From Desulfofustis limnaeus (GTDB lineage: Bacteria; Desulfobacterota; Desulfobulbia; Desulfobulbales; Desulfocapsaceae): 64,000 bases of DNA. A program made the translations under genes and the position numbers. Location of the stretch: contig NZ_AP025516.1 of assembly GCF_023169885.1 (NCBI RefSeq), positions 1,860,001-1,924,000 of the forward strand, in the 5' to 3' direction. The notes beneath the pieces were generated by a model. The model was given only the letters and a program-made list of their open reading frames with translations, was not told where the DNA came from and made no database searches. Below, piece after piece: positions 57,053 to 64,000 of the stretch; within the stretch, counting starts at the first letter, position 1; every line of letters starts with the position of its first letter.

Positions 57053-58681
57053 TCAGTTCCGCAACCGCAGCAGCGGCGGATCGTACTGCGCCGGCGGCTG
57101 GTAACCAAGCAGCAGGCACAGGGTCGCGGCCACGTTGGTCAGCCCGCGACGTTCCAACGGATTGAGGGCAAATTCGTTGCCGCTCCCGAAATCCTTGACG
57201 ATGAAGGGAACCGGATTACGGGTGTGGGCCACCATCGGGGTCCGCCTGCCGTTTTTTTCCGTCCACATGCAGTCGGCGTTGCCATGATCGGCCGTGATCA
57301 CGGCAATGCCTCTGGCCTTCTCCACCGCCGCCAACAGCCTGCCCAAACAGAGGTCGACCGTCTCCACCGCGATGCGGATGGCCGCCTCGACTCCGGTATG
57401 ACCAACCATATCGCCATTCGGGTAGTTCAGGCGGATAAAACGGTATTTCCCGGAAATGACTGCGGCGACGGCCTGATCGGTGATCTCGGCGGCTTTCATC
57501 CACGGACGGAGGTCGAAGGCAATCCGATCCGACTCGATCTCCACATAGTTCTCCAGGGAATTATCGATATAGCCCGTGCGATTGCCGTTCCAGAAATAGG
57601 TGACATGACCGAATTTCTGGGTCTCTGAAACCGCCAGCGAACTCACCCCGGAAGCGCAGAGATAGGAACCGAGCGTTCCCTGGATGGCCGGCGGTTCGAC
57701 CAGGAAGTTGGCCGGGATCTTCGCATCACCGTCATATTCCATCATGCCGGCGAAGAACACGTCGGGCACACGCTCCCGGTCAAAGGCCTGGAAATCGCTC
57801 TCTTCAAAGGCTCGAGACAATTCGATGGCCCGGTCGCCGCGGAAATTGAAGAGGATGACCGCATCCCCATCTTCGATGGTGCCGACGGGCCGGCCGTTGT
57901 CGGCCACCACGAAAGCATCCATATACTGATCAGTCAATGAGGGGTCTTCCCGGTAGGAGGTCTCGATCGCTTCCACCGCCGACCCGAACTGCCGGCCCCG
58001 GCCGAGCACGTGCGCCTGCCAGCCCCGGCGGACGACGCTCCAGTCCGCCTCGTACCGATCCATGGTGGTCACCATCCGGCCGCCGCCCGAAGCGATGCAG
58101 CAATCGTAACCGGTACGGGACAGTTCCCGACATCGTTGCTCCAGCGGCTGGAAATAATCGAGCGCGCTCTTCTGGCCGACATCGCGGCCGTCCAGCAGCC
58201 CGTGTATTCGAACCCGGCCGAAACCGTCCTCTCGGCTCTGCTCGAGCAGTCGATATAAATGAGTGATATGGGAGTGGACATTACCGTCTGAAACCAACCC
58301 GATGAGATGCAGCGTCCCGCCTCGACGGCAACGCTCGTCAATCTGCCTCCAGGCAGCCCCCTTAAACAGCGAGCCCGAAGCGAAGGCCTCGTTAACCAGT
58401 TTTGCACCCTGGGAGAATACACGCCCCGCCCCGAGCGCGTTATGCCCGACTTCGGAATTTCCCATATCATCGTCGCTGGGCAGACCGACGGCGACACCGT
58501 GCGCCTTGAGCGTGGTCATCAGCGGCTCGGTCAGCAGACGGTCAAGGACCGGAGTATACGCTACCCTGACACCGTCGCTGCTGTCTCCGCCCCCCAATCC
58601 GATCCCATCCATAATGACGGTGACCACCGGGCCTGGTGACGGTTTGTATCCCGGTAGTTGCCGTAAGTTATAGTCAGCCAT
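57053..58681 (-). CDS. gpmI: 2,3-bisphosphoglycerate-independent phosphoglycerate mutase
   Basis: ATG 58681 behind AGGAAG gives 542 residues. Alkaline-phosphatase-type fold: Asp in VVTVIMDGIG, catalytic Ser in DDDMGNSEVGHNALG, then LVSDGNVHSHITHLYRLL, NFRGDRAIELSRAF, YPNGDMVGHTG and TADHGNADCMW, which provide the two Mn ligand sets. It interconverts 3- and 2-phosphoglycerate. Slightly longer at the N-terminus than the usual ~510 residues. Confidence 0.96.
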   Translation of the reverse strand: MADYNLRQLPGYKPSPGPVVTVIMDGIGLGGGDSSDGVRVAYTPVLDRLLTEPLMTTLKAHGVAVGLPSDDDMGNSEVGHNALGAGRVFSQGAKLVNEAFASGSLFKGAAWRQIDERCRRGGTLHLIGLVSDGNVHSHITHLYRLLEQSREDGFGRVRIHGLLDGRDVGQKSALDYFQPLEQRCRELSRTGYDCCIASGGGRMVTTMDRYEADWSVVRRGWQAHVLGRGRQFGSAVEAIETSYREDPSLTDQYMDAFVVADNGRPVGTIEDGDAVILFNFRGDRAIELSRAFEESDFQAFDRERVPDVFFAGMMEYDGDAKIPANFLVEPPAIQGTLGSYLCASGVSSLAVSETQKFGHVTYFWNGNRTGYIDNSLENYVEIESDRIAFDLRPWMKAAEITDQAVAAVISGKYRFIRLNYPNGDMVGHTGVEAAIRIAVETVDLCLGRLLAAVEKARGIAVITADHGNADCMWTEKNGRRTPMVAHTRNPVPFIVKDFGSGNEFALNPLERRGLTNVAATLCLLLGYQPPAQYDPPLLRLRN

Positions 58682-58804
58682 TGTCACTTCCTGTCTTACG
58701 CTTTTTGCCGCGCACGCGGACAATCCCTTTGCCATTCCCAGCCGATTCTTTTAGTATGAAAGCTTGTCCATGAACCCCAGCTATTCGAACTCTATATCAT
58801 TGTC

Positions 58805-59410
58805 ATGCAAGGCGCAACGCAAGAAGTTTCGGACCCCTCACCCCTGCTTCGTCTCAAGCTGCAGCCGGAAGACCTGCCGCGTCTGGCCACACTGCTTCAA
58901 GCCGGCTTTTATATCACCGCCGTCGAGGGCGACTCGGTCAGTTCCGTCCTGCAACGGTTGCCCGGTTTCACCCCCGAATACATCGAGCGTGACGTTCAGA
59001 CGATCTTCCTGAACGGCACCGCCATCGATGATCTCTCGGTGCCGCTGACCGGATCGTCAGCCGTTATCGCGCTGTCCGCCGCCATGCCCGGCCTTGCCGG
59101 CGCCATCTTGCGGAAGAACAGCCCGCACGCCTCCCTGCGCCAACCGTTCATCGGCGGACGCAGAACAACCACGGGCAGTCCCCTGGCGGTACAGATCAAA
59201 CTGTTCAATCAACTGGCCGTTGAACGCGGTCCGGAACTGTGCCGTGCCGGCGTGTCCGTCAAGGCCTCCGAGCTGACCTCTTTTTTCAGGCTACGGCCCG
59301 CTCTGGTGCAGGAGCTGCAGCACATCAGCCTGGACGGTGCCCCAGTGACTGTCGCTGAGCTGCTCGACCGGCTCTCGTCCAAGGACCTTGTCACCATGCG
59401 TGCCGCCTGA
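58805..59410 (+). CDS. Hypothetical protein of the aor/moeA operon
   Basis: 201 residues, no signal peptide or membrane helix. Central block ERDVQTIFLNGTAIDDLSVPL followed by IALSAAMPGLAGAILRK looks like a small alpha/beta domain with a Gly-rich loop. The C-terminal part may be a second small domain. Its stop is 2 nt before moeA, so it belongs to the operon. No family I can name with confidence; a role in cofactor delivery to AOR is conjecture from position. Confidence 0.7.
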   Translation: MQGATQEVSDPSPLLRLKLQPEDLPRLATLLQAGFYITAVEGDSVSSVLQRLPGFTPEYIERDVQTIFLNGTAIDDLSVPLTGSSAVIALSAAMPGLAGAILRKNSPHASLRQPFIGGRRTTTGSPLAVQIKLFNQLAVERGPELCRAGVSVKASELTSFFRLRPALVQELQHISLDGAPVTVAELLDRLSSKDLVTMRAA

Positions 59411-59412
59411 TT

Positions 59413-60687
59413 ATGCCCACCACCGAACCCATCCGCGACATGCTCGGCAGACCGGCCCTGACCCCGGTCACTGAAGCTCGCGCCCTACTCCTGGCCCACC
59501 TGCGCGGCCCCGATTCGACCGGCCACCAGCTGCCGTTGCTGGAAGCGCTCGATCGAGTAACCGCCGCCCCGATCATCGCCCCGGAGGACCTGCCACCCGC
59601 CGATCGCTCCACCATGGACGGTTTCGCGGTGATCGCCGCCGACACCTTCGGCGCCTCCCAATCATCCCCCGCCTATCTCGACATCGTCGGCGAGGTGCTG
59701 ATGGGACACCCCCCCTCCGACCGGATCAGACGGGGTACCTGCCAGCGGATTCCCACCGGGGGGCTGCTCCCCGAGGGCGCCGACGGCGTGGTCATGCTTG
59801 AACACACCGTCACCGTGGACGAGACGATGATCGAGGTGGTCCGGGGTATCGGCACCGGCACCAACGTCATCCGCCGGGGTGACGATATCCGTGCCGGCGA
59901 GCCGGCGCTGCCCGCCGGCCACCGACTGCGCCCGCAGGACCTGGGCCTGCTGGCCGGACTCGGAATCGCCGAGGTGACGGTCTACCGCCGCCCCCGCGTC
60001 GCCATCATCGCCACCGGCGATGAAATAGTCGATTATCGCCAGACGGCGGCTGCCGGCCAGATCCGAAACATCAATTCGGTTACCCTGGCCTCGCAGGTCC
60101 AGCGCTGCGGAGCAGTAGCCGTTGATTTCGGCATCGTCTCCGATCGCGAGGAGGTGTTCGTCGCCACCTTGTCCAGGGCCGTCGCCGAAACCGATCTGGT
60201 ACTCTTTTCCGGAGGCAGCTCCGTGGGGGTACGCGACCTCGGCGAACGCGCCTTTGCCCATCTCGGTAAACCCGGCATCATCGTCCACGGAGTCGCCCTC
60301 AAGCCGGGGAAACCGATCCTTATCGGCCTCTGCGAACAGACCCCGATCTTCGGTCTCCCCGGTCATCCGGTCTCAGCCATGGTCTGCTTCGATCTCTTCG
60401 TCAAGCCGGCCCTGTCGACCCTGGCCGGTTTGCCGACCGAGGCCGGCGAGCCACGAGCGACGATCTCGGCGCGTCTTACCCGCAGCATCAACTCGGCAGC
60501 CGGACGCTTGGATGTCATACGCGGCCGTTTATTTCTCGATGAAAACGGCCGGTGGGCCGTACAACCCATTCTCGGCAGGTCCGGCGCCATCTCGACCATG
60601 TCGCGAGCCAACAGCTACTTTCTGATCGAAGAACCAAGCCAAGGCCTGTCTGCCGGTGAAGCGGTGGAGGTATATCTTTATCAATGA
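59413..60687 (+). CDS. moeA: MoeA, molybdopterin molybdotransferase
   Basis: 424 residues, standard length. Domains I/II start LLEALDRVTAAPIIAPEDLPPADRSTMDGFAV; domain III (MoCF_biosynth) contains RPRVAIIATGDEIV, QIRNINSVTLAS, LVLFSGGSSVGVRD and KPGKPILIG, GLPGHPVSAMV. Domain IV follows. It inserts Mo or W into adenylylated molybdopterin. The next gene is a second, divergent MoeA-type gene overlapping by 4 nt, and aor follows, so this pair probably serves the AOR tungsten or molybdenum cofactor. Confidence 0.95.
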   Translation: MPTTEPIRDMLGRPALTPVTEARALLLAHLRGPDSTGHQLPLLEALDRVTAAPIIAPEDLPPADRSTMDGFAVIAADTFGASQSSPAYLDIVGEVLMGHPPSDRIRRGTCQRIPTGGLLPEGADGVVMLEHTVTVDETMIEVVRGIGTGTNVIRRGDDIRAGEPALPAGHRLRPQDLGLLAGLGIAEVTVYRRPRVAIIATGDEIVDYRQTAAAGQIRNINSVTLASQVQRCGAVAVDFGIVSDREEVFVATLSRAVAETDLVLFSGGSSVGVRDLGERAFAHLGKPGIIVHGVALKPGKPILIGLCEQTPIFGLPGHPVSAMVCFDLFVKPALSTLAGLPTEAGEPRATISARLTRSINSAAGRLDVIRGRLFLDENGRWAVQPILGRSGAISTMSRANSYFLIEEPSQGLSAGEAVEVYLYQ

Positions 60688-62609
60688 ATCGACACACCAT
60701 TTACGTGACCAATCAGCCGCTTGCGGCAGCCCGCCGCGCCTGGCAAGAGGCCCTGGAGGAGATCGGTTTTTTCCGGCGCCGGCCCCAGGAAACCGTCAGG
60801 GTTGAACAGGCGCTGGGACGCCTCACCGCCGCACCGGTCTTCGCCCTCCACTCCTCACCGTCCTACCCGGCCGCGGCCATGGACGGCATCGCCCTCTTCT
60901 TTGGCGATTTGTCAACGGCCAGCGAACGTAACCCGGTTATTCTGGGTCCGGACCGTTTCCTTCGGGTCAATACCGGCAACGCCATTGCCGACCGCTTCAA
61001 CGCGGTGGTGATGAGCGAGGACATCCACTGGCTGGACGACGGCCGGGTCGAACTCACCAGCCCGGCCACCCCCTGGCAACATGTCCGGACGGTTGGCGAG
61101 GACATCGTCGCCACCGAACTGATCATTCCCGAAGGGCAAGCAATCCGCCCCATCGACATCGGCGCCATGCTCGCTGCCGGCGTCGTCGAGGTGGCGGTCC
61201 GCCGGCCACCTCGGGTGATCGTCATCCCCACCGGCTCCGAATTGATCGATCCCGGCCAACCGGTGCAACCGGGCCAGATCATCGAGTTCAATTCGCGGGT
61301 TCTCAGCGGTTATCTCAGTGAATGGGGCGCCCATACAGCGGTCCATCCGCCGGTGCCCGACGACCCCGAATTACTGCTCAGAGCCCTCCGGGCGGCGGTC
61401 GAACAGGCCGACGTGGTGATCACCAACGCCGGGGCCTCAGCCGGCAGCAAGGACTTTTCCAACCACGTGATCGGCTCTATGGGCTCCGTCATCGTGCACG
61501 GCGTCGCCATCAAACCGGGCAAGCCGGTCATCCTGGCGACCGCCGGCGAGACGCCGGTCATCGGCCTGCCCGGGTATCCCATCTCGGCGCTGCTGACGCT
61601 GCGGCTCTTCGTCCGTGATATGATCTATGGTTTTCTCGGCAGGGAAACGCCGGCGCCTCGAAATACCGAGGCCATCATGTCGCGGCCGATGCCTTCACCG
61701 ATGGGGGTGGACGAATTTGTCCGCGTCACCCTTGGGCGGGTCGGCGACAACCTCATTGCCACTCCGTCCGGCAAGGGTGCCGGTTCCGTCATGTCCATGG
61801 TCAGAGCCGACGGGATGATCACCATCGGTGCCGGCAGCGAAGGTATCGGTGCCGGCGAACGCGTCCAAGTGGAGTTGCTGCGCCGCCGGAGTGAAGTGGA
61901 CGCCACCCTGGTCATGATCGGCAGCCACGACAACATCCTCGATCTGCTGGCCAACCATCTGCACCGCCTCCACCCGCCGATCCGCCTTTCTTCGGCCCAT
62001 GTTGGTTCGATGGGCGGGATCATGGCGATCAAGCGGGGCGAGGCCCATCTGGCCGGTTCACACTTGCTAGATGAACAGACCGGAGAATACAATATCAGTT
62101 TTATCAAACGATTTCTGCCCAACCTGCCGCTGCGGTTGATCAACCTCTGTTATCGCCAGCAAGGCCTGCTGGTGGCCAAAGGCAATCCGAAGCAGATCAG
62201 CAGCCTGGCCGATATCGCCGAGCGGGGCCTACGCTTCATCAACCGGCAGAAAGGCGCCGGGACCCGACTGTTGACCGATTCCATGCTGCGCGCCACCGGC
62301 CTTGACGCCGACCGGTTAAACGGCTATAATCATGAAGAATATACCCACATGAACATAGCCGCGGCGGTGGCCAGCGGCAGCGCCGATGCCGGTATGGGGA
62401 TCAGGGCTGCAGCGGTGGCGCTCGACGTGGACTTTGTGCCGTTGGTGGAAGAGCGCTACGACCTCATCGTACCTGAGTCGTTTATGCACGACCCGCGCGT
62501 TGGCGCAGCACTCGATCTGATCACCGCAGATGCGGAATGTCGCAACAAGATTATCGGCCTTGGAGGCTATAGCCTCCGGGATGCCGGAACTATCATGTAC
62601 CAGCAATAA
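60684..62609 (+). CDS. MoeA-like protein fused to a PBP-like domain
   Basis: 641 residues. Residues 1-about 405 are a MoeA module: EQALGRLTAAPVF, SSPSYPAAAMDGIA, RPPRVIVIPTGSELID, VVITNAGASAGSKDF, KPGKPVILA, GLPGYPISALLT. From about 415 comes a periplasmic-binding-like (PBP_like) domain: LVMIGSHDNILDLLANHL, HVGSMGGIMAIKRGEAHLAG, FINRQKGAGTRLLTDSML and GMGIRAAAVAL, probably binding an oxyanion or cofactor in the cytosol. Such MoeA-PBP fusions occur in anaerobes; use for tungsten insertion is inferred from the following aor gene. Confidence 0.92.
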   Translation: MNRHTIYVTNQPLAAARRAWQEALEEIGFFRRRPQETVRVEQALGRLTAAPVFALHSSPSYPAAAMDGIALFFGDLSTASERNPVILGPDRFLRVNTGNAIADRFNAVVMSEDIHWLDDGRVELTSPATPWQHVRTVGEDIVATELIIPEGQAIRPIDIGAMLAAGVVEVAVRRPPRVIVIPTGSELIDPGQPVQPGQIIEFNSRVLSGYLSEWGAHTAVHPPVPDDPELLLRALRAAVEQADVVITNAGASAGSKDFSNHVIGSMGSVIVHGVAIKPGKPVILATAGETPVIGLPGYPISALLTLRLFVRDMIYGFLGRETPAPRNTEAIMSRPMPSPMGVDEFVRVTLGRVGDNLIATPSGKGAGSVMSMVRADGMITIGAGSEGIGAGERVQVELLRRRSEVDATLVMIGSHDNILDLLANHLHRLHPPIRLSSAHVGSMGGIMAIKRGEAHLAGSHLLDEQTGEYNISFIKRFLPNLPLRLINLCYRQQGLLVAKGNPKQISSLADIAERGLRFINRQKGAGTRLLTDSMLRATGLDADRLNGYNHEEYTHMNIAAAVASGSADAGMGIRAAAVALDVDFVPLVEERYDLIVPESFMHDPRVGAALDLITADAECRNKIIGLGGYSLRDAGTIMYQQ

Positions 62610-62685
62610 ACCACCGGCCCCAGCACGACCCCTTCACCGGCCCTGCCGGTGAGTGCGACGGCCAGAACAACAAGGAGATGCGACC

Positions 62686-64000
62686 ATGACTGACAGAATC
62701 TACCGGGTCAACATGACCACCCTGACCACCAGTGTCGAACCGGTCCCCCAACAGTGGGCCGGGCTCGGCGGACGCGGGTTGACCTCGACCATCGTTGCCG
62801 CCGAGGTGGCTCCCACCTGCCACCCGCTGGGACCGAACAACAAACTGGTTTTCGCACCCGGCCTGTTGTCCGGCACCGTTGCCGCCAACTCCGGGCGTCT
62901 CTCCGCCGGCGCCAAGAGCCCGCTGACCGGAACCATCAAGGAGGCCAACGCCGGCGGCACCGCCGCCCAACTGTTCGCCCGCTGCGGGTGCAAGGCCCTG
63001 ATCATCGAGGGGCTCCCCACAGACGACAGCTGGTACAGTCTTGCCGTCACCCCGGAAGGAGTGACCATCACTGAGGAAAAGGAACTGGTGGGCCAGGGCA
63101 ACTATACTGTTGCCGAGACCCTGAGCAAACGCTTCGACGGCAAGCGCGGGGTCATCACCATCGGCCCGGCCGGAGAAATGAAACTGCGCGCAGCCAACAT
63201 CTCGGTCATGGATCCCGACGGTAATCTGCGATCCAACGGCCGCGGCGGGCTGGGTGCGGTGATGGGCGCCAAGCGGGTGAAATTCATCTCCATCGACCCG
63301 CAGGGCGGCAAGGTGGAGATCGCCGAACCGGAGGCATTCAAGCAGGCCAATCGGACCTTTGCCAAGGCGCTGGTGAACAACCCCATCAGCCAGACCCTCG
63401 CCACCTATGGCACCAACGTGCTGGTCAATGTCATCAACGAGGCCGGGGCCCTGCCCACCCGGAACTTCACCTCCGGTCAATTTGCCGGACACAACGCCAT
63501 TTCCGGCGAGACCATGCACGACCTCATCGAACAGCGCGGCGGTGTGGTCAAGCATAATTGCCACGCCGGTTGTGTCATTCAATGCTCACAGATTTACAAC
63601 GATATCAACAAAAACTATAAGACCTCCGGGTTTGAGTACGAATCGATCTGGGCCATGGGCGCCGACTGCTGCGTCGAAAATCTCGATGATATCGCCGAGG
63701 CCGACCGCCTGATGGACGACATCGGCATCGACACCATCGAGACCTCGGTGGCCATGGGCGTGGCCATGGAGGCCGGTGTTCTCTCGTTCGGCGACGGCCC
63801 CGGGGTCTGCCGCATGCTGCGGGAAGAGGTGGCCAAGGGAACGCCGCTGGGGCGGATCATCGGCAACGGTGCCGGTTCGGTGGGCACCGCCTTTGGCGTC
63901 ACCCGGGTGCCGGTAGTCAAGAACCAGGCCATACCGGCCTATGATCCCCGTACCGTCAAGGGCATGGCCATCACCTATGCGACCACGCCCATGGGAGCCG
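62686..64000 (+). CDS. aor: Aldehyde:ferredoxin oxidoreductase (3' end outside window)
   Basis: ATG 62686 behind AAGGAG; 438 residues are visible and the frame is open to the window end. The N-terminal domain shows the tungstopterin-binding GGRGLTSTIVA block and FAPGLLSGTVA; further on are SNGRGGLGAVMGAKRVK and the [4Fe-4S] Cys group HNCHAGCVIQC. AOR oxidises aldehydes to acids with ferredoxin and needs a W- or Mo-bispterin cofactor. The two MoeA-type genes in front, with a 76-nt gap to this gene, presumably load the metal. Cytosolic. Confidence 0.93.
   Translation, partial: MTDRIYRVNMTTLTTSVEPVPQQWAGLGGRGLTSTIVAAEVAPTCHPLGPNNKLVFAPGLLSGTVAANSGRLSAGAKSPLTGTIKEANAGGTAAQLFARCGCKALIIEGLPTDDSWYSLAVTPEGVTITEEKELVGQGNYTVAETLSKRFDGKRGVITIGPAGEMKLRAANISVMDPDGNLRSNGRGGLGAVMGAKRVKFISIDPQGGKVEIAEPEAFKQANRTFAKALVNNPISQTLATYGTNVLVNVINEAGALPTRNFTSGQFAGHNAISGETMHDLIEQRGGVVKHNCHAGCVIQCSQIYNDINKNYKTSGFEYESIWAMGADCCVENLDDIAEADRLMDDIGIDTIETSVAMGVAMEAGVLSFGDGPGVCRMLREEVAKGTPLGRIIGNGAGSVGTAFGVTRVPVVKNQAIPAYDPRTVKGMAITYATTPMGA

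Overview
The window reads as a chromosomal segment of a GC-rich Gram-negative anaerobe, most likely a Desulfobacterota member close to Desulfobulbales. That placement is an inference from gene content: an aldehyde:ferredoxin oxidoreductase with two MoeA paralogues, a nine-heme c-type cytochrome, a stand-alone IMP cyclohydrolase, bacterial sucrose synthase beside a sucrose-phosphate synthase, and RlpA/SPOR and GlrK-type envelope proteins. No rRNA gene is present to confirm it.

Layout. 1-7.4 kb: end of a FliK-like gene plus an FlhB C-terminal-like gene, a lipoprotein, a perfect 30-bp palindrome, a PAS-GGDEF protein, a DUF3300 protein, a chemoreceptor, a small outer-membrane protein and a cupin. 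7.4-13.0 kb: a decayed integrative element. Its outer borders are a 46-bp copy of the 3' half of tRNA-Asp (7450-7495) and the intact tRNA-Asp (12939-13015). Inside are an IS5-type transposase remnant, a brnT/brnA toxin-antitoxin pair, a probable replication-initiation gene, a tyrosine-recombinase remnant whose catalytic Tyr codon is TAG, an HNH protein and a group IIC-type intron (11008-12893). The intron sits behind the tRNA-Asp terminator, and the left att copy is its empty site.

13.0-22.8 kb: tRNA-Val, then the proteostasis run tig-clpP-clpX-lon on the minus strand, tRNA-Leu, a DsbA-like protein, phoH, and ybeY fused in frame to pdxJ, followed by a second tRNA-Leu. 23.0-27.6 kb: convergent sucrose synthase and bifunctional sucrose-phosphate synthase/phosphatase genes. 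27.6-35.4 kb: small unknown genes, an SLC13-RCK transporter, a PAS protein with a Cys4 tail, and an operon of a 29-codon membrane peptide, xpaC, telA and an unknown gene, then tRNA-Thr. 35.4-38.4 kb: TorD-like protein, nonaheme cytochrome and RlpA.

38.5-43.7 kb: trpEGDCF on the minus strand without trpBA, behind rpsT and its terminator. 43.9-50.8 kb: a cyclic-nucleotide-domain/DUF4388 protein, then a minus-strand run hslR, IMP cyclohydrolase, purN, pyrR, U32 peptidase, and divergently folE2. 51.3-58.7 kb: minus strand glrK-qseG-glrR two-component system, an aminotransferase, a VOC protein, darP and gpmI. 58.8-64.0 kb: plus-strand operon of an unknown protein, moeA, a moeA-PBP fusion and aor (cut by the window end), which together look like a tungsto/molybdoenzyme and its cofactor-insertion genes.

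The regions with most unexplained structure are the tRNA-Asp element with its intron, the ybeY-pdxJ fusion, the 30-bp palindrome, the 29-codon ORF ahead of xpaC, and the aor/moeA operon.
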